Shown: positions 8,138 to 17,546, numbered from the stretch's first letter. The stretch is DNA of 64,000 bases from Citrobacter arsenatis (GCF_004353845.1 NZ_CP037864.1:558001-622000); one strand, 5' to 3'. Translations and numbers: made by a program. The notes: generated by a model not told the origin, from the letters alone.

Positions 8138-11100
8138 GTTTATGGAAGAAGATAAGCCTCGGCGTGCTGATTTTTATCCTGCTGCTGTTAGGCACGGTGG
8201 CGTTCCTTGTCGGCACTACTTCGGGCCTGCATCTGATCTTCAAAGCGGCAAATCGTTGGGTACCGGGGCTGGAGATTGGTCAGGTTACCGGCGGCTGGCG
8301 GGATCTATCGCTTAAAAATATTCGTTATGACCAGCCTGGCGTGGCGGTGAATGCCGGCGAAGTGCATCTGGCCGTCGGGCTTAACTGCCTGTGGGACAGC
8401 AGCCTGTGCGTCAACGATCTGGCGCTGAAAAACATCAACGTGGCGATCGACAGCAAAAAGATGCCGCCATCTGCGCCGGTTGAAGAAGAAGAGAGCGGTC
8501 CGCTCAACCTTTCCACGCCTTACCCAATTACGCTTTCGCGCGTGGCGCTTAACAACATCAACATCAAAATCGATGACACCACGGTTTCGGTGCTGGATTT
8601 TACCTCCGGCCTGAACTGGCAGGAGAAAACGCTGACCCTGAAGCCAACGTCATTACAGGGGCTGCTGATTGCTCTGCCTAAAGTGGCGGAAGTGGCGCAG
8701 GAAGAGGTCGTCGAACCGAAGATTCAAAATCCGCAGCCGGATGAAAAACCGCTCGGCGAAACGCTAAAAGATCTGTTCTCAAAGCCGGTGCTGCCGGAAA
8801 TGACCGATGTCCATCTGCCGCTCAATCTCAACATTGAAGAGTTTCGCGGTGAGCAGCTACGCGTGACCGGAGATACGGATTTAACGGTACATAACATGCT
8901 GCTGAAAGTGAGCAGCATTGACGGCAATATGAAGCTCGATGCACTGGATATCGACTCGAATCAGGGCACCGTTAACGCCAGCGGCACGGCGCAGCTCACC
9001 GACACATGGCCGGTCGATATTACGTTAAACAGCACGCTCAACATCGACCCGTTGAAAGGTGAAAAGGTGAAGCTGAAGGTCGGCGGCGCGCTGCGTGAAC
9101 AGCTGGAAGTCGGCGTCAATCTGTCTGGTCCGGTGGATATGGACCTGCGGGCGCAGACGCGTCTGGCAGAAGCCGGATTACCGCTCAACCTTGAGGTGGT
9201 GAGTAAGCAGGTTTACTGGCCGTTTACCGGTGACAAACAGTTCCAGGCTGATGACATCAAGCTCAAACTAACCGGCAAGATGACCGACTATACGCTGTCG
9301 ATGCGTACCGCCGTGAAAGGGCAGGATATTCCACCGGCTACCATTACGCTGGACGCCAAAGGCAACGAACAGCAGATCAATCTCGACAAACTCAGCATTG
9401 CGGCGCTGGAAGGGAAAACCGAGCTGAAAGCGCTGGTGGACTGGCAGCAGGCGATCAGCTGGCGCGGGGAGCTTACGCTGGATGGTATCAACACCGCGAA
9501 AGCGATCCCGGACTGGCCGTCAAAGCTGAATGGTCTGGTGAAAACGCGCGGCAGTCTGTACGGCGGAAGCTGGCAGATGGAGGTTCCGGAGCTGAAGCTG
9601 ACCGGCAACGTGAAGCAGAACAAGGTCAATGTAAACGGCTCGCTGAAGGGGAACAGCTACCTGCAGTGGACGATCCCTGGCCTGCATCTGGAGCTGGGAC
9701 GCAACAGTGCTGACGTGAAAGGGGAACTGGGGGTTAAGGACCTCAATCTCGACGCGACGATTGATGCCCCAAGTCTGGATAACGCGCTGCCGGGACTGGG
9801 CGGTACGGCGAAAGGGCTGGTAAAAGTTCGCGGTACGGTTGAAGCGCCACAGCTGCTGGCGGATATCACCGCCCGCGGTCTGCGTTGGCAAGAGCTTTCC
9901 GTCGCTCAGGTACGTGTTGAAGGCGACGTGAAATCGGCCGAGCAAATCGCGGGTAATCTCAACGTTCGCGTAGAGCGGATTGTACAACCTGACGTGAATA
10001 TTGGTTTGGTGACGCTCAACGCCAAAGGCAGTGAAAAGCAGCATGAGCTGCAGTTGCGCATTCAGGGTGAACCGGTTTCCGGTCAACTCGACCTTGCCGG
10101 GAGCTTTGATCGCAAAGAACAGCGCTGGAAAGGAGAGTTAAGCAATACCCGCTTCCAGACGCCGGTCGGTCCGTGGTCGCTCAATCGTGCTATCGCGTTG
10201 GATTACCGCAATCAGGAACAGAAAATCAGCATTGGGCCGCACTGCTGGAACAACCCGAATGCGGAACTGTGCGTACCACAAACCATTGATGCCGGTGCAT
10301 CGGGACGCGCGGTGGTGAACCTTAACCGTTTCGATCTGGCGATGTTAAAACCGTTCATGCCGGATACGACCCAGGCCAGCGGCGTGTTCACCGGCAAAGC
10401 GGATGTGAGCTGGGACACCACCAAAGAGGGGCTGCCACAGGGGCAGGTCACGCTTTCCGGACGTAACGTGAAGGTCACGCAAAGCGTGAACGATGCGCCG
10501 CTGCCAGTGGCGTTTGAAACGCTGAATCTGACCGCCGACCTGCACAATAACCGTGCCGAGTTGGGCTGGCTGATTCGTCTAACCAACAACGGGCAGTTTG
10601 ACGGACAGGTGCAGGTGACGGATCCACAAGGACGTCGTAATCTGGGCGGTAACGTCAATATTCGCAACTTCAATCTGGCGATGGTGAACCCCATCTTCTC
10701 GCGCGGTGAAAAAGCGGCAGGGATGATCAACGCCAACCTGCGGCTGGGCGGCGATGTGCAAAGTCCGCAGTTGCTCGGACAGCTGCAACTGAGCGGTCTG
10801 GATATTGACGGTAACTTTATGCCGTTTGACATGCAGCCAAGCCAGTTAGCCGTTAACTTCACCGGAACACGTTCAACGCTGGCGGGCGTGGTGCGTACGC
10901 AGCAGGGAGAAATCAACCTGAGCGGTGACGCCGACTGGAGTCAGATAGACAACTGGCGGGCGCGCGTCGCGGCTAAAGGCAGCAGGGTACGTATTACCGT
11001 GCCGCCGATGGTCCGCCTGGACGTATCGCCTGACGTGGTTTTTGAAGCCACGCCGAGCTTGTTTACCCTCGACGGCAACGTGGATGTGCCGTGGGCGCGA

Positions 11101-11910
11101 ATCGTGGTACACGACCTGCCGGAAAGCGCGGTCGGGGTTTCCAGCGATATGGTCATGCTTAACAACAATCTGCAGCCGGAAAAACCGCAGACCGCCGGTA
11201 TTCCGATCAACAGCAACCTGAACATCCATGTTGGTAACAACGTGCGTCTTGACGCTTTTGGACTGAAAGCGCGCCTGACGGGCGATCTGAAGGTGGTACA
11301 GGATAAGCAGGGGCTGGGGCTGAACGGACAGATTAATATTCCGAGCGGGCGTTTCCATGCCTATGGTCAGGATCTGATTGTGCGTAAGGGCGAGCTGTTG
11401 TTCTCCGGTCCGCCGGATCAACCGCTGCTCAATATCGAAGCAATTCGAAACCCGGATGCCACAGAAGACGACGTGATAGCCGGTGTTCGTGTCACCGGTA
11501 CTGCCGATGAACCGAAGGCGGAGATCTTCTCCGACCCGGCAATGTCGCAGCAAATGGCGCTTTCCTACCTGCTACGCGGACAAGGACTCGATAGCGAACA
11601 GAGCGACAGCGCGGCGATGACCTCAATGCTTATTGGTCTGGGGGTTGCACAAAGTGGTCAGGTTGTGGGTAAAATCGGGGAGACATTTGGCGTAAGCAAT
11701 CTGGCACTGGACACGCAAGGGGTGGGCGACTCATCTCAGGTGGTTGTCAGCGGATACGTACTGCCAGGTCTGCAGGTGAAATATGGTGTGGGTATATTTG
11801 ACTCCTTAGCGACACTCACGCTACGTTATCGTCTGATGCCTAAGCTATATCTGGAAGCAGTGTCTGGCGTAGATCAGGCACTTGATTTGCTCTATCAGTT
11901 CGAGTTTTAG
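8134..11910 (+). CDS. tamB: Translocation and assembly module inner-membrane protein TamB
   Basis: AsmA/YhdP-like bridge protein of 1,258 residues. A single N-terminal membrane anchor (about residues 7-27) is followed by a very long periplasmic beta-rich taco that is thought to conduct phospholipids. The C-terminal DUF490/TamB domain (about 900-1258) contacts TamA; the protein ends in QFEF, an outer-membrane-like terminal signature. It is translationally coupled to tamA and followed 2 bases later by ytfP, so the three form one operon. Confidence 0.97.
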   Translation: MSLWKKISLGVLIFILLLLGTVAFLVGTTSGLHLIFKAANRWVPGLEIGQVTGGWRDLSLKNIRYDQPGVAVNAGEVHLAVGLNCLWDSSLCVNDLALKNINVAIDSKKMPPSAPVEEEESGPLNLSTPYPITLSRVALNNINIKIDDTTVSVLDFTSGLNWQEKTLTLKPTSLQGLLIALPKVAEVAQEEVVEPKIQNPQPDEKPLGETLKDLFSKPVLPEMTDVHLPLNLNIEEFRGEQLRVTGDTDLTVHNMLLKVSSIDGNMKLDALDIDSNQGTVNASGTAQLTDTWPVDITLNSTLNIDPLKGEKVKLKVGGALREQLEVGVNLSGPVDMDLRAQTRLAEAGLPLNLEVVSKQVYWPFTGDKQFQADDIKLKLTGKMTDYTLSMRTAVKGQDIPPATITLDAKGNEQQINLDKLSIAALEGKTELKALVDWQQAISWRGELTLDGINTAKAIPDWPSKLNGLVKTRGSLYGGSWQMEVPELKLTGNVKQNKVNVNGSLKGNSYLQWTIPGLHLELGRNSADVKGELGVKDLNLDATIDAPSLDNALPGLGGTAKGLVKVRGTVEAPQLLADITARGLRWQELSVAQVRVEGDVKSAEQIAGNLNVRVERIVQPDVNIGLVTLNAKGSEKQHELQLRIQGEPVSGQLDLAGSFDRKEQRWKGELSNTRFQTPVGPWSLNRAIALDYRNQEQKISIGPHCWNNPNAELCVPQTIDAGASGRAVVNLNRFDLAMLKPFMPDTTQASGVFTGKADVSWDTTKEGLPQGQVTLSGRNVKVTQSVNDAPLPVAFETLNLTADLHNNRAELGWLIRLTNNGQFDGQVQVTDPQGRRNLGGNVNIRNFNLAMVNPIFSRGEKAAGMINANLRLGGDVQSPQLLGQLQLSGLDIDGNFMPFDMQPSQLAVNFTGTRSTLAGVVRTQQGEINLSGDADWSQIDNWRARVAAKGSRVRITVPPMVRLDVSPDVVFEATPSLFTLDGNVDVPWARIVVHDLPESAVGVSSDMVMLNNNLQPEKPQTAGIPINSNLNIHVGNNVRLDAFGLKARLTGDLKVVQDKQGLGLNGQINIPSGRFHAYGQDLIVRKGELLFSGPPDQPLLNIEAIRNPDATEDDVIAGVRVTGTADEPKAEIFSDPAMSQQMALSYLLRGQGLDSEQSDSAAMTSMLIGLGVAQSGQVVGKIGETFGVSNLALDTQGVGDSSQVVVSGYVLPGLQVKYGVGIFDSLATLTLRYRLMPKLYLEAVSGVDQALDLLYQFEF

Positions 11911-11912
11911 CA

Positions 11913-12257
11913 ATGCGAATATTTGTCTACGGCAGTTTACGAACCAAACAAGGCAACAGCCACTGGATGACCAATGCCCTGTTGCTGGGAAATTTCAGTA
12001 TCGACAACTACCAGTTGTACAGCCTGGGCCACTATCCAGGCGCCGTTCCGGGAAATGGAACAGTACACGGGGAAGTTTATCGTATTGATAACGCCACGCT
12101 GGCAGAGCTTGACGCTCTGCGTACCCGCGGCGGTGAATACGCACGCCAGTTAATTCAAACGCCGTACGGAAGTGCATGGATGTACGTGTACCAACGTCCG
12201 GTTGATGGCTTAACGCTGATTGAAAGCGGTAACTGGTTAGATAGAGACCAGTACTGA
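11913..12257 (+). CDS. ytfP: Gamma-glutamylcyclotransferase-fold protein YtfP
   Basis: A small GGCT-like protein of 114 residues starting MRIFVYGSL, the YGSL phosphate/substrate loop of the family. The acidic residue expected in the active site can be placed in the DALRTRGGEY segment. The substrate in enteric bacteria is not established. It follows tamB by 2 bases, and the hairpin at 12265-12284 closes the operon. Confidence 0.92.
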   Translation: MRIFVYGSLRTKQGNSHWMTNALLLGNFSIDNYQLYSLGHYPGAVPGNGTVHGEVYRIDNATLAELDALRTRGGEYARQLIQTPYGSAWMYVYQRPVDGLTLIESGNWLDRDQY

Positions 12258-12264
12258 TATGAAC

Positions 12265-12284
12265 ACGCCACCCTCGGGTGGCGT
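12265..12284. terminator. Hairpin terminator shared by ytfP and the convergent receptor gene
   Basis: Perfect inverted repeat CGCCACCC-TC-GGGTGGCG (12266-12283), followed on the plus strand by a T-rich stretch. It sits between two convergent genes and can serve both. Confidence 0.8.
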
Positions 12285-12298
12285 TGTTTATTCAGGAT

Positions 12299-14308
12299 TT
12301 AAAACTCCACGCGCGCGCCGAGGTTATAGCGGCGGCCTTCCACCTGCGCGGACTCATTCCACGCGGTCGTCAGTTTCGGATCCTCATCCAGCACGTTGTA
12401 GACCCCTGCCATCAGCTGCGTATACTTATTGAGCTTATAACGTACGCCTACGTCGACCATCGTGTAGTCATCGTACTTATAGTTATTGCCGCTGTTGCGG
12501 TTACTGCTGCGATAATTCACCGTACTCCATACGTCCAGGCTCTGCGTTGCCGCCCAGTTCAGCGACAGGTTCGCCATATGGCGCGGATAATCGTTGAGCG
12601 CGTAGCCTTTGTTCACGCCGCTTTTCTGTTCGCTGTGGTTCCAGGTGTAGTTAGCATTGGCTTTTACATCGGCGCTAATCTGCCAGTCGGCATTAAGTTC
12701 TATACCGTACACGTCCGCCTTGCTGACGTTGAAGTATTTACTGACGGAATCGGCTTTGTAGCCATTCACGGAGCACTGATTCGTCGACGTGGTTTCGCAA
12801 ATGGTTTGTTCAGCAATTTTGTCTTTGAACTGGGTGTAGAAGACGGTGCTATCCAGTGACAGCGCATTCCCCGTCCAGTAGAGGCCCAGCTCAGAGTTAA
12901 CACTTTGTTCTGGTTTCAGATCGTCATTACCGACGGTCAGGAAGGGATAAGGTACGGTCGAACCGTATGGGGTGACAAAATCGCTGGATGTCGCACGCAG
13001 CTCTGGTTTTTTATAGCCTGCGGAAACGCCGCCTTTCAACGCCCAGTCATTGCTGAAGGCCCAGTTACCGTACATTTTCGGCGTGATATGCGTGCCAAAG
13101 TTATCATCCTGATCCATACGGGCTGAAGTGGTCAGGATGAAATCGTCAATGCTCCAGCCGTCTTCAGCAAACAATGCCCAACCGTTACGGCTGATTTTGG
13201 TCACGGGCTCAGATCCGGGCAGCGTTTTGTTGGCCACATCAAAGCGGTCATTCAGCTCTTCACGGGTAAAATTCGCCCCAACCGTCAGTTTATGGTTGTC
13301 GAGTGTGAAGGTGGTTTGCGAATTGGCGACGTAGTTCTCCATCTGCACATACTGCGGCGACTGTCCGTCATAAACGTACTTCGAACGGCCTTTTTCATAA
13401 TTTATGTAGTTGGTCGTCGCGATGGTGTCGTCGGCATACCAGCCAGTATGCGTCAGGGTGGCGGCATTACGATCGAACAGCCATGACCACGGCGCGCCGC
13501 GTTTCTGAGTACGGTTTTTCTCCTGCTCACCGGTGACCACGTTGAGATCGAACAGGTTATTTTCGCTGGCGGCCAGGCCCAGCGTCATATCAACGGATTT
13601 ACGGTTGTGTTTGCCGAAATAGTTATTGCGATCGTCATCGCGACGGTCGAGCCCGTCGGCCGCCACGCTAAGGCCCAGAACATCGGGCACAATCGGCCCC
13701 ATGGTAAACAGGTTTATCTGGCTGGTATTGCCCAAATACTGGTGTTCCTGAAGCCAGGTATTGGCGGCGATTGCCGTCGTCCACTCTTTTGCGCCGTACG
13801 GCTTTTTGGTGATAACGTTGACCACACCGCCGATGGCATCTGAGCCGTACAGCGAGGACATTGGCCCGCGGATAACTTCGATACGTTCAATGGCCTCCAT
13901 TGGCGGTAAGAAGTTAGCTTCAGTACCAATATCATGTCCGTAAGGGCGAGATTCACCGGTATTTTGTTTGACGCTGTTGACCATAAAAGCGGTATAGGAC
14001 GGGTCCATGCCGCGGATCATAATGCTGCCAGCGTTCATGCCGCTGCTGTTAGTCACCGAAACGCCAGGAAGGTTTTTAATCGCTTCACCGACGTTACGGT
14101 CCGGCTGAATATCCAGCGTTTTACGATCGATAACTGAAATGGTGGCCGGCGCCTCGCGCTTTTGCTGCGAGAACCCGGATGCGGTGATCACCATTTCATC
14201 TTCACTATTGCGTGAGGTTTCGGTGAGTTCTTCTGCCTGAGTAGGGAAAATAACACCGCCGGAGAATGCAACGATCCCTGTCAGCGTAATAAGTTGACGC
14301 GTTTTCAT
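12299..14308 (-). CDS. TonB-dependent siderophore-type outer-membrane receptor
   Basis: A 669-residue receptor of the CirA/FepA group. A signal peptide ends near residue 26 (PTQA), followed by a TonB-box-like DEMVITASG segment, a plug domain (about 45-160, with IRGMDPSYTAF and VIRGPMSSLYGSDAIGGVVNVIT) and a 22-strand barrel ending LGARVEF. The ATG at 14306-14308 starts the signal peptide; an in-frame upstream GTG at 14320 lacks a better ribosome site. It is downstream of the YncE-like gene and the Fur-like box, so it is probably an iron-repressed importer of a catecholate-type siderophore. The ligand is inferred from family only. Confidence 0.88.
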   Translation of the reverse strand: MKTRQLITLTGIVAFSGGVIFPTQAEELTETSRNSEDEMVITASGFSQQKREAPATISVIDRKTLDIQPDRNVGEAIKNLPGVSVTNSSGMNAGSIMIRGMDPSYTAFMVNSVKQNTGESRPYGHDIGTEANFLPPMEAIERIEVIRGPMSSLYGSDAIGGVVNVITKKPYGAKEWTTAIAANTWLQEHQYLGNTSQINLFTMGPIVPDVLGLSVAADGLDRRDDDRNNYFGKHNRKSVDMTLGLAASENNLFDLNVVTGEQEKNRTQKRGAPWSWLFDRNAATLTHTGWYADDTIATTNYINYEKGRSKYVYDGQSPQYVQMENYVANSQTTFTLDNHKLTVGANFTREELNDRFDVANKTLPGSEPVTKISRNGWALFAEDGWSIDDFILTTSARMDQDDNFGTHITPKMYGNWAFSNDWALKGGVSAGYKKPELRATSSDFVTPYGSTVPYPFLTVGNDDLKPEQSVNSELGLYWTGNALSLDSTVFYTQFKDKIAEQTICETTSTNQCSVNGYKADSVSKYFNVSKADVYGIELNADWQISADVKANANYTWNHSEQKSGVNKGYALNDYPRHMANLSLNWAATQSLDVWSTVNYRSSNRNSGNNYKYDDYTMVDVGVRYKLNKYTQLMAGVYNVLDEDPKLTTAWNESAQVEGRRYNLGARVEF

Positions 14309-14345
14309 AATATAAGACACCTGAAAAGTAAAAAAATAAAAGCAT

Positions 14346-14375
14346 CACCTCGCAGCCCGGAAAAGCTGCAAGGTG
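14346..14375 (-). other. Intercistronic hairpin between the YncE-like and receptor genes
   Basis: CACCTCGCAG (14346-14355) pairs with CTGCAAGGTG (14366-14375) with one mismatch; T-rich sequence follows on the minus strand. It could be a partial terminator or an RNA-processing site that sets the ratio of the two proteins. Confidence 0.45.
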
Positions 14376-14394
14376 TAAGAAGCATTTTTAATTA

Positions 14395-15465
14395 TTAATA
14401 TTTAGAGAGATCGATTTTCAGCACATAGTCGGGCTTCGCACCGGTCATTTTTTCCGGCTGTTTGACGCTGACATACAGGGTGTTGGCATCAGCCGAGAGC
14501 GCCAGGCTGTTAGGTAACTCAGTGGTTTCAATGCTTTGTTTAACCTGATAAGTCTTGCTGTCCACAATGCTGATGCGCTTTGCATTACGGTGGGTGATAT
14601 AAACTTCCTGGCGTTTCTCGTTATACATCACCGCCAGCGAGTTGATAACCTTAATGGGTGCAATAACCTTACCGTTGTTAATATCAACAACCAGCACATC
14701 CGCTAAATCAGGATCGGTCAGGAATGCGCGATTATTTTTTGCATCCAAAGCAATATTCAGGAAAAAATGTTTTTTGCCTGGCTCAATGCTAAAGCGGCTA
14801 ATAATTTGATGGTTGGTGGTATCCAGTGTAATAAGTTCGTTGCGGCCATTTACGACATACAGACGGTTTTTATTTGCATCCACGGCCATGCCGGTCGGGT
14901 ACTGGCCCATGTTTTTAAGAGTGGCGACTTTTTCGCGCTTTTGCGTATCCACCACCCAGACAATGCCTTTTTCAGCCACGCCGGAAACGTACAAGCGGTG
15001 ATGCTGTTTATCGAGCACCATTTCACGGGTATGGACAATATCTTTCGGGTTTTTGGCTTCGCTCAGTTGCAGTATCGCCAACTCTTTACCGCTACGGGTA
15101 TCGATGAGCGTGACTGAGCCTTCCAGCGTGTTGCCCACGTACAGCACCTGATTTTCTTCATCCATGGCAGTGGCAAACGCACGACGACTGATTTCGATGA
15201 CTTCAGTTGTCGTCAGTTTCTCCAGGTCGAGTTTGTAGATAAGCCCGCGGGTTTTATCTTTATCGAACGACGGCGACGAGGCGGCAAAAAGCGTATTCTG
15301 CTGGCTATCAACCGCCAGTTCATACACGCCGTTACCGACGTCGCGGGTCAGAAAATCTTTCTCAGGTAGCGTCTGTGCCACGCTGGACAGGCTGGTAAAT
15401 AACAGTGCTGTGGCGAGCGCCACGCAGGAATAGCGTTTCAGGGACTTCACATTGTGGAGGTTCAT
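14395..15465 (-). CDS. YncE-like periplasmic seven-bladed beta-propeller
   Basis: 356 residues with a signal peptide ending near residue 30 (SSVAQ) and repeated YVTN-type propeller blades (LYVGNTLEGSVTLIDT, LYVSGVAEKGIVWVVDT, LYVVNGRNELITLDT, VYITHRNAKRISIVDS, LYVSV). The full length lines up with E. coli YncE, an iron-regulated periplasmic protein of unknown role next to the receptor gene yncD. Here too the propeller gene sits beside a TonB receptor gene and is the promoter-proximal member. The function may be capture or sensing of a ligand; this is not known. Confidence 0.85.
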   Translation of the reverse strand: MNLHNVKSLKRYSCVALATALLFTSLSSVAQTLPEKDFLTRDVGNGVYELAVDSQQNTLFAASSPSFDKDKTRGLIYKLDLEKLTTTEVIEISRRAFATAMDEENQVLYVGNTLEGSVTLIDTRSGKELAILQLSEAKNPKDIVHTREMVLDKQHHRLYVSGVAEKGIVWVVDTQKREKVATLKNMGQYPTGMAVDANKNRLYVVNGRNELITLDTTNHQIISRFSIEPGKKHFFLNIALDAKNNRAFLTDPDLADVLVVDINNGKVIAPIKVINSLAVMYNEKRQEVYITHRNAKRISIVDSKTYQVKQSIETTELPNSLALSADANTLYVSVKQPEKMTGAKPDYVLKIDLSKY

Positions 15466-15494
15466 TGACTTTTATTCACATTTATTTACATGCT

Positions 15495-15536
15495 GAGAAT
15501 GATAATGAGATCTAATCTCATTCGCAATTGAGATAA
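15495..15536 (-). promoter_or_regulatory. Fur-box-like iron operator
   Basis: Consecutive hexamers GAGAAT-GATAAT-GAGATC (15495-15512) followed by TAATCTCATTC and ATTGAGATAAG match the NAT(A/T)AT-type repeat array bound by Fur. It lies 30-70 bases before the start of the YncE-like gene, where a repressor would block the promoter. Confidence 0.75.
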
Positions 15537-15609
15537 GCAAAATGTGACTACCCAATCTGGTAGGTCAAAAAGAAAACAGCGAAGGGGAGGGGAAAAGAAA
15601 GTAGAAATT

Positions 15610-15632
15610 AAAAAACCCTTACTAACCAGGGG
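15610..15632 (-). terminator. Probable ppa terminator
   Basis: On the minus strand, 30 bases after the ppa stop, CCCT and AGGG flank an 8-base loop and run into TTTTTT. The stem is short, so confidence is moderate. Confidence 0.45.
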
Positions 15633-15663
15633 CTGGCGTTCAGGGCATTACGCTAACGCGAAC

Positions 15664-16191
15664 TTACTTCTTCGCGCGCTCGAAGGAAGCAACGATTTCC
15701 GCTTTAGCAGCTTCAGCGTTGTCCCAACCGTCAACTTTTACCCATTTGCCCGCTTCGAGATCTTTGTAGTGTTCGAAGAAGTGGGTGATCTGCGCTTTCA
15801 GCAGTTCCGGCAGGTCGGTCACATCTTTGATGTGATCGTATTCTTTGCTCAGCTTGGTGTGCGGTACCGCAACCAGTTTCGCATCTTCACCGGATTCGTC
15901 GGTCATTTTCAGTACGCCAACCGGACGGCAGCGGATAACTGAACCTGGCTCCAGCGGGTACGGAGTCGGGACCAGAACGTCAACCGGGTCACCGTCCAGA
16001 GACAGGGTGTGGTTGATGTAACCGTAGTTGCACGGATAGAACATCGCGGTGGACATGAAGCGGTCAACGAACAGGGCGCCGCTCTCTTTGTCAACTTCGT
16101 ATTTGATCGGATCTGCGTTGGCAGGGATCTCGATAACAACGTAGATATCTTCCGGCAGGTCTTTACCAGCAGGGACGTTGAGTAAGCTCAT
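15664..16191 (-). CDS. ppa: Inorganic pyrophosphatase
   Basis: Hydrolyses pyrophosphate to phosphate, pulling biosynthetic reactions forward; an Mg-dependent family I enzyme of the cytoplasm. The metal-binding signature DGDPVDVLV is present (near residues 65-73), as is the EYDHIKDV segment. The ATG at 16189-16191 gives 175 residues, close to the E. coli enzyme. A longer in-frame reading from 16350 would pass through the promoter and is rejected. It sits alone between block (b) and the ytfQ promoter. Confidence 0.98.
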   Translation of the reverse strand: MSLLNVPAGKDLPEDIYVVIEIPANADPIKYEVDKESGALFVDRFMSTAMFYPCNYGYINHTLSLDGDPVDVLVPTPYPLEPGSVIRCRPVGVLKMTDESGEDAKLVAVPHTKLSKEYDHIKDVTDLPELLKAQITHFFEHYKDLEAGKWVKVDGWDNAEAAKAEIVASFERAKK

Positions 16192-16233
16192 GTCTGTTTC
16201 CTTTAAATAAGCTATGGCAAACAAGTGGCGGGT

Positions 16234-16239
16234 ATTATA
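16234..16239 (-). promoter_or_regulatory. Probable ppa -10 element
   Basis: On the minus strand the hexamer reads TATAAT, 43 bases before the ppa start codon. No strong -35 is visible at 17 bp; the assignment rests on the perfect -10. Confidence 0.5.
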
Positions 16240-16357
16240 GCCAACTCGCGCGGAATGTCTCCGCTTGTTTTCGCTTTCTCTGCGTCCATTTTCTTCTTTT
16301 TGTTCCTCCATGATGACAGAAAAATCCATATCTTCAGCCGCATTTTTCATAGTGATA

Positions 16358-16371
16358 TGAAAGCGATTACA
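16358..16371. promoter_or_regulatory. GalR/GalS-type operator upstream of ytfQ
   Basis: TGAAAGCGATTACA matches the GalR family half-site pattern TG(T/A)AANCGNTT(A/T)CA with the central CG. It lies 130 bases before ytfQ, whose product imports galactofuranose; galactose-family control of this operon is plausible. Confidence 0.55.
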
Positions 16372-16500
16372 AACTTGTGATTAACGTTTTATTTACTTTT
16401 TTGAAGTGTGATGTAACGCAATCTGTTACATGCTCAATTGTCTATAGTTTTTTCGCGACGGTTTATTAACCAACAATAATCACCCTACGAGGACGCACTT

Positions 16501-17457
16501 ATGTGGAAGCGCTTACTTTTAGTCACAGCAGTTTCGGCAGCCATGTCGTCTATGGCAATGGCAGCCCCTTTAACCGTAGGATTTTCGCAGGTTGGCTCTG
16601 AATCCGGCTGGCGCGCCGCAGAAACCAACGTTGCGAAAAGCGAGGCCGAAAAGCGTGGTATTACGCTGAAAATCGCTGACGGCCAGCAAAAGCAGGAAAA
16701 CCAGATTAAAGCAGTTCGCTCATTTGTTGCGCAGGGCGTTGACGCGATCTTTATTGCGCCGGTCGTGGCAACGGGTTGGGAGCCGGTTTTAAAAGAAGCT
16801 AAAGATGCCGACATTCCGGTCTTTTTGCTCGATCGTTCCATCGATGTAAAAGACAAATCTCTCTATATGACCACCGTCACCGCCGACAACGTATTGGAAG
16901 GTAAATTGATCGGCGACTGGCTGATTAAACAAGTGGACGGCAAGCCGTGTAACGTCGTTGAGCTGCAAGGGACCGTCGGGGCCAGCGTGGCGATCGATCG
17001 TAAAAAAGGCTTTGCTGAAGCTATCGCTAACGCGCCAAACATCAAAATTATCCGCTCTCAGTCCGGCGACTTCACCCGCAGTAAAGGGAAAGAAGTGATG
17101 GAGAGCTTTATCAAAGCGGAAAACAACGGCAAGAACATCTGCATGGTTTACGCCCACAACGATGACATGGTGATCGGTGCGATTCAGGCGATCAAAGAAG
17201 CGGGCCTGAAACCTGGCAAAGATATCCTCACCGGTTCTATCGACGGCGTACCGGATATCTACAAAGCAATGATTGACGGTGAAGCCAACGCCAGCGTCGA
17301 ACTGACGCCAAATATGGCCGGCCCGGCATTCGACGCGCTGGAGAAATTCAAAAAAGACGGCACGATGCCTGAGAAGCTGACCATTACCAAGTCGATCCTC
17401 TATCTGCCGGATACGGCGAAAGAAGAGTTAGAGAAGAAGAAAAACATGGGCTACTAG
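16501..17457 (+). CDS. ytfQ: Galactofuranose ABC transporter, periplasmic binding protein YtfQ
   Basis: Binds galactofuranose (and galactopyranose weakly) in the periplasm for YtfRT-YjfF. A signal peptide ends at about residue 22 (SSMAMA). The mature part is a type-I sugar-binding protein with two Rossmann-like lobes (GVDAIFIAPVVATGW, ELQGTVGASVAIDRKKG, DILTGSIDGVPD). 318 residues, the family length. It is the first gene of the ytfQRT-yjfF operon; the gap to ytfR holds a BIME that may stabilise the upstream mRNA and raise binding-protein yield. Confidence 0.97.
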   Translation: MWKRLLLVTAVSAAMSSMAMAAPLTVGFSQVGSESGWRAAETNVAKSEAEKRGITLKIADGQQKQENQIKAVRSFVAQGVDAIFIAPVVATGWEPVLKEAKDADIPVFLLDRSIDVKDKSLYMTTVTADNVLEGKLIGDWLIKQVDGKPCNVVELQGTVGASVAIDRKKGFAEAIANAPNIKIIRSQSGDFTRSKGKEVMESFIKAENNGKNICMVYAHNDDMVIGAIQAIKEAGLKPGKDILTGSIDGVPDIYKAMIDGEANASVELTPNMAGPAFDALEKFKKDGTMPEKLTITKSILYLPDTAKEELEKKKNMGY

Positions 17458-17475
17458 TTTTGCTGTCGGTCTTGC

Positions 17476-17546
17476 GTAGGCCGGATAAGGCGTTACGCCG
17501 CCATCCGGCATTTATTGCCTGATGGCGCTGCGCTTATCAGGCCTAC
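17476..17546. repeat. REP/BIME between ytfQ and ytfR
   Basis: Two opposed REP units: GTAGGCCGGATAAGGCG at the left, TTATCAGGCCTAC at the right, with CCGCCATCCGGC and GCCTGATGGCG between them. This is the standard enteric BIME pattern. Confidence 0.9.

Noticed and set aside
12258..15663. Search for the chpS/chpB toxin-antitoxin genes between ytfP and ppa
   Set aside because: Neither gene nor a remnant is visible; the space is filled by the receptor and propeller genes.
15544..15942. 132-residue plus-strand frame near ppa
   Set aside because: Mostly antisense to ppa; the only unique part is the ppa terminator gap.
17476..17546. CRISPR-like repeated palindromes
   Set aside because: The recurring palindromes are REP units with variable spacing and orientation and no spacers; no cas genes are present.
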